NCBI RefSeq assembly: GCF_036116635.1
Contig: NZ_CP107995.1
Span: forward strand, 10,230,001 to 10,294,000
DNA from: Amycolatopsis sp. NBC_00345
Lineage (GTDB): Bacteria; Actinomycetota; Actinomycetes; Mycobacteriales; Pseudonocardiaceae
Direction: 5' to 3'
DNA: 64,000 nt
This document shows, one piece after another, positions 14,845-23,098 of the stretch. Position numbers and translations under genes: made by a program. The notes beneath the pieces are model-generated. The model was given only the letters and a program-made list of their open reading frames with translations, made no database searches and was not told where the DNA came from. Numbering within the stretch: the stretch's first letter is position 1; each line of letters begins with the position of its first letter.

Positions 14845-17172
14845 ATGGCCGGGTGGTTTCAGCGGCGGCGGGCGAATCTCATGGCTGTCGCCGCGGTGGT
14901 GATCACCGTGATCGTGGGCTTGCTGACCAATCAGTTGACGTCCCATTGGGGATGGGGGCTGGGGATCGGGCTCCTCGTGTCGACGGGGCTTCTCGGACTA
15001 GTGGCTTGGGGTGACAGGTCGGTCCAGCAGAACCGCACCAGTGCCGCGACCACAAGCAGGAAAAGCGGCACTCCCGGTCCAGGGGATGTCCGCAACAGCA
15101 TGAGCGGTTCCGCAAGAGACGTCGTGCAGATCGGCCGTGCCGATGCTGTCTACCTCAACGAGCGTCGATCGAAGGATGCACCGCCGGCCCGGATGCTGCC
15201 ACGGGCAACCGAGAATTTCACCAACCAGGTCGTCGCGCTGGGCAAGGCGTCCGACGGGGTCGTACACGACGGTGATCGCGACGGCCCGAAGATAGTGGTG
15301 ATCCAGGGTCCCCCGGGGATCGGGACAACCCAGGCGGCGCTGGTGCTCGCGCATCGACGCAAAACCGACTATCCGGATGGGCAGTTCTACGCGGATCTAG
15401 GCAGCCGGACCGGGGAACCTGGTGCACTGCACACCATCCTCGGTGACTTCCTGATCAGACGGGGCTTCGCCAAAGATGATCTGCCGGACAGCACGGAAGC
15501 GCGCGCAGGGTGGTTTCGCAGCAGCACCGAGGATCATGCGGTTCTGGTGGTGATCGACGGCGCAGTCTCGGCCGAGCAGGTCCAGATGCTGCTGCCAGGT
15601 CCCGGCAGGTCCATGGTCGTGGTGACCGAGCGGGCACCGTTGAGCGATCTGAGCGTCACCGAGGCGGTGACGTTCGTCGAACTGCATCCGCTGGAGGACG
15701 ACGCGGCCGAGTTGCTGTTGACCCGCATCATCGGCTCGGCTCGGGCGGAGGCCGAACCTGACGCGGTACGTGAGGTCGTTCGCCGCTGCGCGGGGCTGCC
15801 CGTCGCTTTGGGCGCGGCCGGATCGTTGGTGCGACGGTTCGGGGAGCGGCCCATCGCCCGCCTGGTGGAGGCGTTACGCGATGAGCAGCGTCGGTTGTCG
15901 GTGCTGTCACCGGGGACGGGGATCTCGGTCGCGGCGGTGTTCAACGCCGCGTACCGACGCCTGAAGCCGGTGGAACGACGTGTATACGGCTTGTTGGGCC
16001 TGGAACCGAGTACCGGTCAAGTCAGCCTCGACCTGCTCAAGCACCTAACCGGTCTCCCTGTGGACGAGGTGCGGGCCGCGATGGACGAACTGATCGCCAG
16101 TAAGCTCGCCGAGGAACCTTTCGCCGACCGATACCTGGTGCGGGAGTGGATCAGGAAACACACACCCACCACTCTCGAGACGCCGGAGCGCGAGCTGCTT
16201 TCGACGAAAAGCTTCCAGTTCCATCGTGAGGTCCTCCTTGCCGCGGAGGATGTCGTGGCAGGCCGGCGGGGCTGGCGGCAGCTGTTCTTCCCGGAAGTGA
16301 CAGTCCGGCCGGACCATCTCGCCGCGGACAGGGATGCGGCCTGGCGGTGGTTGGAGGCTGAACGGGCCAACTTGCTGGCCTGCATCGAGTTCGCCGCGAA
16401 GAAGAAGTGGCACAACGAGGTGCTGCTGATGAATCTGCTGCTGTTTCCGCTGTACGAGAAGGGTAAACACGACAACGACCTCCTTCTCGCGAGCGATTTC
16501 GGCATCGACGCCGCGGTCGCTACCGGCAATCAAGGGGTGCACAGTGTCATCCGCAGCCAACGTGGTTACGCCTACCGGGACCGCTGGGAGCTGGACAAAG
16601 CTGCGGCAGAGTTCACCGAGGCCGTCGATCTTGCTCGCCTGGTGAACCTCGACATCGCCGAAGGCACCGCGCTGGAAGGCGGGGGGCTCACCTTGTTCGA
16701 CCAGGGTGACACGCCGGGCGCGCAGGACGCGTTGCGACGTAACCATGTCATCGCTACGGCCAGCGGTGATGATCGCCGTCTCGCGATCGCGGACATGCTC
16801 CTGGCGCGAGTCGAACATCCTGAGCGGGCGTTCCCGTTGCTCGACGAAGCTGCAAGGCTGTTCGCGGGCATGCAACAGGACGAATCTGTCAATCTCGCGA
16901 AGGTAGCAACCTGTCGAGGCATGAAGCTCATCGAAGCAGGGCGGTACGGCGATGCCGCCGAGCCGTTGAACTACGCGCTGCTGGTGATGGAAGAGCGCAA
17001 CCGGTGGTTCGATCGTGCCGTCGCCCTGGAAGCACTCGGCGACCTCGCCCGTGCCCAAGGCGCCCCAGACCGTGCCCGGGAGTCGTATCGGGAAGCCCTG
17101 AGGATCTACGAGACTCGGCGGTTCGATGTCCAGGCCGACCACCTGCGGCGCAAGCTGGACGACCAGGACTAG
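14845..17172 (+). CDS. Membrane-anchored NB-ARC/STAND-like protein with TPR region and degenerate P-loop
   Basis: A 775-aa protein: two membrane segments (about 11-30 and 36-55), a linker, an NB-ARC-like NTPase module (about 115-400), a winged-helix region (about 405-450) and C-terminal helical repeats of TPR type (about 560-760). The P-loop reads GPPGIGTT (155-162), with Thr161 in place of the essential lysine. Walker B reads VVID238-G instead of a double Asp. ATP hydrolysis is therefore doubtful. STAND proteins act as regulators or immune sensors. ATG 14845 has a GGGGAG ribosome site; the frame is open from a TTG at 14806. It lies downstream of the ESX-like operon and ends 1 bp from a convergent gene. 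Confidence 0.8.
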   Translation: MAGWFQRRRANLMAVAAVVITVIVGLLTNQLTSHWGWGLGIGLLVSTGLLGLVAWGDRSVQQNRTSAATTSRKSGTPGPGDVRNSMSGSARDVVQIGRADAVYLNERRSKDAPPARMLPRATENFTNQVVALGKASDGVVHDGDRDGPKIVVIQGPPGIGTTQAALVLAHRRKTDYPDGQFYADLGSRTGEPGALHTILGDFLIRRGFAKDDLPDSTEARAGWFRSSTEDHAVLVVIDGAVSAEQVQMLLPGPGRSMVVVTERAPLSDLSVTEAVTFVELHPLEDDAAELLLTRIIGSARAEAEPDAVREVVRRCAGLPVALGAAGSLVRRFGERPIARLVEALRDEQRRLSVLSPGTGISVAAVFNAAYRRLKPVERRVYGLLGLEPSTGQVSLDLLKHLTGLPVDEVRAAMDELIASKLAEEPFADRYLVREWIRKHTPTTLETPERELLSTKSFQFHREVLLAAEDVVAGRRGWRQLFFPEVTVRPDHLAADRDAAWRWLEAERANLLACIEFAAKKKWHNEVLLMNLLLFPLYEKGKHDNDLLLASDFGIDAAVATGNQGVHSVIRSQRGYAYRDRWELDKAAAEFTEAVDLARLVNLDIAEGTALEGGGLTLFDQGDTPGAQDALRRNHVIATASGDDRRLAIADMLLARVEHPERAFPLLDEAARLFAGMQQDESVNLAKVATCRGMKLIEAGRYGDAAEPLNYALLVMEERNRWFDRAVALEALGDLARAQGAPDRARESYREALRIYETRRFDVQADHLRRKLDDQD

Positions 17173-17173
17173 G

Positions 17174-19132
17174 TCAGGCCCGCCGACGCCAGAGCAGCCG
17201 CGTCAGTGTCCGGGCCACCGACACCACCGCCGGGTCACGCGGGAGGTGCTTGGCCTCCGGCGCGGATTCCGGCATGACCCGGTACGCCAGGTGGACCACG
17301 AAACGCGTCAGGTTCGGGGCGGCCAGCGCGGCCAGTTCGGCGGCGCGGCCCTCCGGCAGGCTCAGGACCTGCGGCCGTTCTTCCAGCGCCTTGACCACCA
17401 GGGCCGCCGCGCGCTCGGGGGAACTGGAGGGCAGGCCGCGGTAGCCGGAAGGGGCGATCATGGGCGTGCGGACCAGGGGCATGCGGACGGAGCTGAAGGT
17501 GATGCCGTCCGTCAGCGTCTCGCGGCCGGCCGTCAGCCCGAACTCCTCCAGCGCCGCTTTCGAAGCCAGGTAAGCCGAAAACCGCGGGGTGTCGGTCTGC
17601 AGGCCCATCGTGGTCACGTTCACCACGTGCCCGAAGCCGCGTTCCGCCATCGACGGCAGCAGGCCCAGGGTCAGCCGCACCGGGCCGAAGTAGTTGACGG
17701 CCATCGTGCGCTCGTAGTCGTGGAACCGTTCCGTCGACAGCTGCACCGAGCGGCGGATCGAGCGGCCCGCGTTGTTCACCAGCATGTCGACGGCGCCGTG
17801 GTCGGCGAGGACGGCCTTCACCAGCGCGTCGACAGCGTCACCGTCGGTCAGGTCGCACGGGTACGCCGCGGCCTGACCGCCCGCGGCCGTGATCTCCGTG
17901 CGCACCTCTTCCAGCTCGTCCGCGCGCCGCGCCACGAGAAGGACTTTCGCGCCCCGACGCGCGACGGCGAGCGCCGAAGAGCGGCCGATGCCCGACGACG
18001 CCCCGGTGATCAGCACGACGCGTCCCTTAAGCCCCGGCTTCCGCGCGCGGTCGGGGTCGAGGTGCGCGCGCCAGTAGCGGTACAACGGCCCGGCGTAGTC
18101 CCGTAGCTCGGCCAGCGTGATGCCGCTGCCGTACAGCTCCGAAGTCGTCCGCGCGGTGTCGAACTCGACAGCCATGCTCAGGTGCGGCAGGACTTCCAGC
18201 GGGACGCCCAGCTCGCTCAGCACGGCGGCGCGAGTGGCGCGCCCGCCCGGGATCAGGTCGACGCCCGAGGCCAGTCGCGAAGCCACCGCGCGCAGCGGGC
18301 CCGACGGCAGGGTCGCCGCGATCCGCGGCCCGCCCGCCGCCCGCGCGAACGCGTTGTAGACCTCGCCCAGCTTCTGCGGCCGCGGCGACGCGAGGTGGTA
18401 CGTGCTCCCCGAGGGCGCTTCGCGGTGCATCAGGTACTCCATCGCCTCGACGACGTAGTCCACCGGCACCAGGTTCGTCGCGCCCAGCTCAGGCGCGGGC
18501 ATCGGCAGCCGCCGCGGCAGCGCGGCGAGGCGTGAGATGGCGGGGAGGAAGTAGTACGGGCCGTCGATCTTGTCCATCTCGCCGGTGCTCGAATCGCCGA
18601 CCACGGCGCTGGGCCGGTAGACGCGGAACGGCACGTCGCCCTGCGCGCGGACCAGCTTCTCGGCCTCGAACTTCGTTGCGTGGTAAGGCGAGCTGAACGT
18701 CTGGCCGAGGTCGAAGTCGGCTTCGGTGAAGCGTCCGGCGTGGTTGCCGGCCACGGCGATCGACGACACGTGGTGCAGCAGTCCCGCTCGCGCGGCGGCG
18801 GCGAAGGCGAGCACGTTGCGGGTGCCGTCGACGTTCGCGGCGCGGTTGGCCTCGTCGCTCGCGGTCAGGTCGTAGACGGCGCCGAGGTGCACCACGTGGT
18901 CGATGCCGCCGAACGCCTCCGGGTCGAGGCCCAGCAACGGCTCGGTGAGGTCGCCGACCGCGGGCGCCAGCTTCTCGGCGCCCGCCCAGCTGTGCGCCAG
19001 TTCCGCCAGGCGGTCGCGGGAGGTGTTCCGGACGAGGACGTGCACGGTGGTGGTGTCCTGCCGCCGCAGCAGCCGGGCGACCAGGCGCTTCCCCAGGAAG
19101 CCCGTCGCGCCCGTCACGAAGTAGGTCGTCAT
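17174..19132 (-). CDS. Fatty acyl-CoA reductase-like two-domain SDR protein (AcrA1-like)
   Basis: A 652-aa protein with two fused short-chain dehydrogenase domains. The N-terminal extended SDR (about 1-350) has TGATGFLG (7-14) and YHATK (Y150, K154), as in thioester reductases. The C-terminal classical SDR (about 368-640) has TGASSGIG (376-383), NNAG and YLASK (Y523, K527). The same order and length are found in mycobacterial AcrA1 (Rv3391), an acyl-CoA reductase linked to wax ester or envelope lipid metabolism. Reduction of long acyl-CoA to aldehyde or alcohol is inferred. A 16-bp palindrome lies 37 bp upstream of the ATG, suggesting control by a TetR-type repressor. Confidence 0.85.
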   Translation of the reverse strand: MTTYFVTGATGFLGKRLVARLLRRQDTTTVHVLVRNTSRDRLAELAHSWAGAEKLAPAVGDLTEPLLGLDPEAFGGIDHVVHLGAVYDLTASDEANRAANVDGTRNVLAFAAAARAGLLHHVSSIAVAGNHAGRFTEADFDLGQTFSSPYHATKFEAEKLVRAQGDVPFRVYRPSAVVGDSSTGEMDKIDGPYYFLPAISRLAALPRRLPMPAPELGATNLVPVDYVVEAMEYLMHREAPSGSTYHLASPRPQKLGEVYNAFARAAGGPRIAATLPSGPLRAVASRLASGVDLIPGGRATRAAVLSELGVPLEVLPHLSMAVEFDTARTTSELYGSGITLAELRDYAGPLYRYWRAHLDPDRARKPGLKGRVVLITGASSGIGRSSALAVARRGAKVLLVARRADELEEVRTEITAAGGQAAAYPCDLTDGDAVDALVKAVLADHGAVDMLVNNAGRSIRRSVQLSTERFHDYERTMAVNYFGPVRLTLGLLPSMAERGFGHVVNVTTMGLQTDTPRFSAYLASKAALEEFGLTAGRETLTDGITFSSVRMPLVRTPMIAPSGYRGLPSSSPERAAALVVKALEERPQVLSLPEGRAAELAALAAPNLTRFVVHLAYRVMPESAPEAKHLPRDPAVVSVARTLTRLLWRRRA

Positions 19133-19168
19133 GGCCGCACCTTCTGTTCGGAGTCTGCGACGACTCTA

Positions 19169-19184
19169 CCTACTCGCGAGTAGG
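19169..19184. promoter_or_regulatory. 16-bp perfect palindrome, TetR-type operator candidate
   Basis: CCTACTCGCGAGTAGG is a perfect palindrome between the AcrA1-like gene and the small gene downstream on the same strand. The form (TACTCGCGAGTA core) resembles operators of TetR-family repressors of lipid genes. No TetR gene is in the window, so a regulator would act in trans. Confidence 0.55.
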
Positions 19185-19195
19185 AACGGTAGTTG

Positions 19196-19420
19196 TCACT
19201 CGGGATGCTGCGCGACGACCACCACGGCGTCCCGCAGGGCGGCCCGCAGGCGGCCGACGTCCAGCGGTCCCAGCACCGCCGCCTCCCCCGGTGGTGCCAC
19301 GAGCACGATCTTGTCGTCGCTGCTCACGAACACCGTCACGTCCCTCCGCCTGCCCGCCAGATCCCGACAGCCGACCGACCACTCGTCCCGACCCGACACG
19401 GTCCTCGCCCTCCGATTCAC
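19196..19420 (-). CDS. Small conserved-looking protein of unknown function
   Basis: About 74 aa from a GTG at 19420; the frame is open to 19483 but the upstream part is only basic residues. The middle and end read like a folded beta-alpha unit: WSVGCRDLAGRR, then DVTVFVSSDDKIVLVAPPGE, then LDVGRLRAALRDAVV. It has no signal peptide or membrane segment. Similar short proteins with an APPGE-like turn and an LRAALRDA helix occur in Pseudonocardiaceae (recollection, not checked). It lies upstream of the AcrA1-like gene on the same strand, with the palindromic operator between them. Confidence 0.55.
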   Translation of the reverse strand: MNRRARTVSGRDEWSVGCRDLAGRRRDVTVFVSSDDKIVLVAPPGEAAVLGPLDVGRLRAALRDAVVVVAQHPE

Positions 19421-19537
19421 CTCGTGGTGGCGCTTCGTGCGGAGGTGTGACCAGGGCCTCCGGCGCTGCTTACGCCGGTTCACCCGAATTGCCTACTGGC
19501 GGGTTTTCCGGGACAGCGGCGGGACAGAAAAAGCCAC

Positions 19538-19548
19538 ACATCCGATGT
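19538..19548. promoter_or_regulatory. 11-bp palindrome shared with the fucose locus
   Basis: ACATCCGATGT, a perfect 11-bp palindrome with a central C, lies just upstream of the -35 of the GH92 remnant. The same element occurs at 24609-24619 and, with one change, at 32029-32039. It is probably the operator of the GntR/FCD regulator at 31266-32006. Confidence 0.6.
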
Positions 19549-19553
19549 CTGGG

Positions 19554-19583
19554 TTGACCATCCCGGACGGGCTCCCGTTAGGT
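19554..19583 (+). promoter_or_regulatory. Vegetative-type promoter of the GH92 remnant
   Basis: TTGACC (19554-19559) and TTAGGT (19578-19583) are spaced by 18 bp, close to the housekeeping sigma consensus. A GGAGGA ribosome site follows before the ATG at 19628. Confidence 0.55.
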
Positions 19584-19627
19584 GTGGGTGCACCACCGCC
19601 GACTGGCGCTCCTGGAGGAAAACGGTT

Positions 19628-20693
19628 ATGGACGCTCCTGACGGCTCCGGAACTTCCCTTTCCCGGCGCGGTTTCCTGGCCGCTACGGGCGGGGTGCTCG
19701 CGGCGGCGGCCCTGCCCGCCACGGCGTCGCCAGCTTCGGCGGCGCCGGTCGTCGCGGGAGCGGCACCGGTGGACCTGATCGACCCATTCATCGGAGCGGT
19801 GACCACTTCCGCCGACACAGCGTGCGGAAAGACGTATCCCGGCGCCGTGCTGCCGTTCGGGATGGTGCAGCTGAGCCCGGACACCGTCTCCGGCGGCGAC
19901 AACGGCAGCGGCTACTCGGCCGAGATGACCACGATCGAGGGATTCAGCTTCCTGCACATGTCGGGCGTCGGCTGTTACGGCGACCTCGGCAACCTGCAGG
20001 TGCTGCCGCAGACCGGCCCGCTCGTGCTGGGCCGGGACGCGGCGAAGAGCCCGTACCGCAAGGAAACTGAGGCCGTGCACGCTGGCTCACACGCCGTTTA
20101 TTGGTTGTAGTTTTTGACCCGGTGGAGCTGGACCGGTACCGCGTCCGCGCGGAGCTGACCGCGGCGACGCGGGCGGGCCGGCTGCGCTTCACCTTCCACG
20201 ACGCGGGCACCGGCCGGCTGAAGGTCGACCTCACGCGCCGGATCGGCGGCGACGGCTCGCACTCCATCGCGCAGTCCGTGCGCCAGGTCGACGCCACCAC
20301 CGTCGAAGGCTGGATGCGCTGCGACCACGCGGGCGGCGGCTGGATCTGCGGCGCGCAGATGTCGGCCTGGTACTTGCTCGCGGCGGCGGGCTTCTACCCC
20401 GTGTCACCGGCGAGCGGCGTGTACGTCCTGGGCAGTCCGGTGTTCGACCGCGTCCGCTTCACCACCGGCCGCGGCACGACGTTCACCGTGCGGGCCGACG
20501 GGAACTCCGAGGAGAACGTGTACGTGCGTTCGGCGCGGCTGAACGGCCGTCCGCTGCGACGGGCGTGGCTGACCCACGAGGAGGTCGTCCGCGGCGGCGA
20601 GCTGCGGCTGACGATGGGCTCGACGCCGGACACCTCGTGGGGCGCCGACCCGCGGCTGACCTCGTCCGACGGGATGTGGCGGGCGGGCATCGG
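19628..20693 (+). pseudogene. GH92 alpha-mannosidase, broken and internally deleted
   Basis: The N-terminus has a Tat signal (SLSRRGFLAA) and the start of a GH92 domain (LIDPFIGAVTTSADTACGKT, then PGAVLPFGMVQLSPDT). At about 20094 an AT-rich insertion of about 26 nt introduces TAG at 20108-20110 and shifts the frame. Reading resumes at 20122 with GH92 sequence (ELDRYRVRAEL, TRRIGG, VEGWMRCDH), then jumps directly after GGGWICG to the C-terminal GH92 motif AQMSAWYLLAAAGFYPV and LGSPVFDRV. Several hundred catalytic-domain residues are missing, since the family is usually 700 aa or more. The natural end runs into the next gene. It was probably a secreted mannosidase of the fucose regulon. Confidence 0.85.
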
Positions 20694-20738
20694 GAGTAGC
20701 GTCCGGGCGGCAGGTCGCGGTCGGCGTTGGAGGTCGTG

Positions 20739-21965
20739 GTGTCGGAAGCCCGGAAGATCGTCATCATCGGAGCGGGGCTGGCCGGTGCGTCGGCCGCCAC
20801 TGCCTTGCGGGAGCGGGGCTACGGGGGTGACGTGCTGCTGATGGGCACCGACCCGCACCGGCCGTACGAGCTGCCGCCGCTGTCGAAGGGCGTGCTGCTC
20901 GGCAACAGCGACGAACCGGACTGGGTCCACGACGAGGGCTACTACGCCGAGCACGACATCCGGCTCGCCTCGGGCGTCACGGCGACGCGGCTGGAGCTGG
21001 GCGCGCGGCTCGTGCTCGACGACGCCGGCGGCGAGCACCTGTACGACCGGCTCGTGCTGGCCACCGGCTCACGGCCGCGCCCGCTGCCCGTGCCCGGCGG
21101 TGACCTCCCGGGCCTGTACACACTGAGGACGCTGGACGACTCGCTGCGGCTGCGTTCGGCGTTCGCGGACGCCGAACGGGTGGTGGTGGTCGGCGCGGGC
21201 TGGATCGGCACCGAGGCCGCGGCGGCCGCGCGCCACCACGGCGCCGACGTCACGGTGGTGGCGCCGGAACGGCTGCCGCTCGGGCACGTGCTCGGGGACG
21301 AGGTCGCGGGCGTTTTCCGTGACCTGCACACGGAACACGGCGTGCACTGGCGGCTGGGCGAGCAGGTCGCGGAGGTCCTCGGCGATCCGGGCGGCGTGCG
21401 CGGCGTGCGGCTCGCGAGCGGCGACGAGCTCGCCGCGGACGTCGTGCTGGTGTCCGTCGGCGCGGCGCCGCGAGTGGAGCTGGCCCACGCGGCCGGCCTG
21501 GAACTTTCTGACGACGGCGGTGTCAGCGTCGACGCGGGCCTGCGCACGGCCGCCCCGGACGTCTACGCCATCGGCGACATCGCGGCGCACTTCCACCCGC
21601 GCTACGGCCGCCGCGTCCGCGTCGAGCACTGGGCGACGGCGCGCACACAGGGCGCCCACGTGGCGCCGAACCTGCTCGGCGAGAACGAGCCGTACCTGGA
21701 CCTGCCGTATTTCTTCACCGATCAGTACGACCTGGGCTGCGAGTACCGCGGCCTGGCCGACCTGGACACCGACCGCCTCGTGGTGCGCGGCGACCTCGCG
21801 GGCCGCGAGTTCACCGCGTTCTGGGTCGCTCCTACCGGCGAGGTCAGCGCCGCGATGAACGTCAACATGTGGGACGACGGCGACGCGCTGCAGGCCCTCG
21901 TCGACAGTCGCGCGAAGGTCAGCGCCGAAGACCTGAAGTCGGGAGACCTCGCCAAGCTGGCCTGA
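20739..21965 (+). CDS. FAD-dependent ferredoxin/rubredoxin reductase-type oxidoreductase
   Basis: A 408-aa flavoprotein that would pass electrons from NAD(P)H to a ferredoxin or rubredoxin, often one serving a P450 or dioxygenase. The FAD-binding GAGLAG (11-16), the NAD-binding GAGWIG (152-157) and the third FAD motif in VYAIGDIA are present, with a C-terminal reductase domain (DQYDLGCEYRG). It resembles rhodocoxin/putidaredoxin reductases. The GTG at 20739 follows a GGAGG site; an in-frame TTG 12 nt earlier is less likely. Its start overlaps the degraded end of the GH92 remnant. No ferredoxin or P450 gene is adjacent. Confidence 0.9.
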   Translation: MSEARKIVIIGAGLAGASAATALRERGYGGDVLLMGTDPHRPYELPPLSKGVLLGNSDEPDWVHDEGYYAEHDIRLASGVTATRLELGARLVLDDAGGEHLYDRLVLATGSRPRPLPVPGGDLPGLYTLRTLDDSLRLRSAFADAERVVVVGAGWIGTEAAAAARHHGADVTVVAPERLPLGHVLGDEVAGVFRDLHTEHGVHWRLGEQVAEVLGDPGGVRGVRLASGDELAADVVLVSVGAAPRVELAHAAGLELSDDGGVSVDAGLRTAAPDVYAIGDIAAHFHPRYGRRVRVEHWATARTQGAHVAPNLLGENEPYLDLPYFFTDQYDLGCEYRGLADLDTDRLVVRGDLAGREFTAFWVAPTGEVSAAMNVNMWDDGDALQALVDSRAKVSAEDLKSGDLAKLA

Positions 21966-22004
21966 TCCCCGCAACAGCCTGATCCCATTGCCCCGCAACG
22001 AACC

Positions 22005-23045
22005 TCACTCGTCGACAGGCTGCACCCGGCCCCCGCCAGCCAGATAGGCGCGCAGGTTCGGCGGGTCGTAACCCAGCACTTCCTTGCGTTCGACGACGCT
22101 GGAGGCGACGGACTCGTGCGCCGGGTCCGTCGCGCCGATCGCCCGGGTCACCGGGGGCATCAGGCGGTAGAAACCCTTGCGGGACTGGTACATCGGTCCC
22201 AGCGGGTCGGGGATGACGGCCGGGTCGCGGGTCAGGGTGAGGCCGCACGAGCGGGCCCGGTCGGCCATCCAGCGCATCGGCACGTCGGACAGGCCGTGGA
22301 CCGTCTTGCCGCCCCCGCCGACGTCGGAGTGGTAGCCCGCGAACCAGACCTGCTCCACGCGCTGCTTGCTCCCCGTGGCCAGCGGCTGCCAGATCGACGG
22401 CACGAACGGCTTGCGGTGCTCGTCGATCGACAGGGCCTGGAACGCCGCGTTCACCTGCGAGCTGAGCGTCGTGTCGTGGAACTCGAAGCGGCGGTTGAAC
22501 AAGTCGGCCGGCCACAGCCCGCTGAGCGGGATGCCCAGCGAGCCCACGGTGTCCCACACGCCGATGAAATGGATCCGCGGCTCGCACGAGTACGTGCGGC
22601 GGAACAGCGTCGCCTCGGTTTCGCGCGGGTGGCTTTCGTCGCGGCGGTCGCGGTACAGCGAGTACGCGCGTGGCACGAGGTCCACGTGCTCCGGCCGCAG
22701 GAGCCCGGAGTTGCGGATGAGCCCGGCGATGCTGCGCACTGTGTACGCGCCCCGGCTGAAGCCGACGAAGAAGATCTCGTCGCCATCCTCGTACGTCCGC
22801 ACGAGGAACCGGTACGCCTCGCAGACATCGTCCGACAGCCCGAGCCCGAACGCGCCGCCCAGCAGCTTCCAGCGGGTCGTGCCGATCCCGGACTGGTAGT
22901 AGACGCGCTGGGGGATGCCGTCCTCGCCGGTCGGGGCCACGGACAGGGCGAGCCGCGTGACGTTGCTCGGCGCGGCCACCGCCCCGTCGGCCAGGTCGGC
23001 CGTGTCCCACGTGCCGTCGCAGCAGATCACGATCCGCTTGGGCAT
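22005..23045 (-). CDS. DUF2235-domain alpha/beta hydrolase (Tle1-like)
   Basis: A 346-aa protein of the DUF2235 family, whose fold is that of the catalytic domain of Tle1 phospholipase effectors. Diagnostic features are IVICCDGTW at the N-terminus (CDGTW 9-13), the nucleophile elbow GFSRG (S97) and GVWDTVGSLG. There is no signal peptide. Actinomycete members are mostly uncharacterised; hydrolysis of a lipid ester is inferred from the family. ATG 23045 has a GAGG site just upstream; GTG 23051, two codons earlier, is an alternative. It is downstream of, and on the same strand as, the exporter gene, 54 nt away. Confidence 0.88.
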   Translation of the reverse strand: MPKRIVICCDGTWDTADLADGAVAAPSNVTRLALSVAPTGEDGIPQRVYYQSGIGTTRWKLLGGAFGLGLSDDVCEAYRFLVRTYEDGDEIFFVGFSRGAYTVRSIAGLIRNSGLLRPEHVDLVPRAYSLYRDRRDESHPRETEATLFRRTYSCEPRIHFIGVWDTVGSLGIPLSGLWPADLFNRRFEFHDTTLSSQVNAAFQALSIDEHRKPFVPSIWQPLATGSKQRVEQVWFAGYHSDVGGGGKTVHGLSDVPMRWMADRARSCGLTLTRDPAVIPDPLGPMYQSRKGFYRLMPPVTRAIGATDPAHESVASSVVERKEVLGYDPPNLRAYLAGGGRVQPVDE

Positions 23046-23098
23046 CCGCACCTCACTCCCGGGAAAAGGTCCCGGCTATCAAGGCACGAACGGCCCCG

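Noticed and set aside
20101..20841. The downstream half of the GH92 remnant as an independent gene
   Set aside because: It starts inside the AT-rich insert, lacks a signal and catalytic core, and runs into the next gene; it is best explained as part of the pseudogene.
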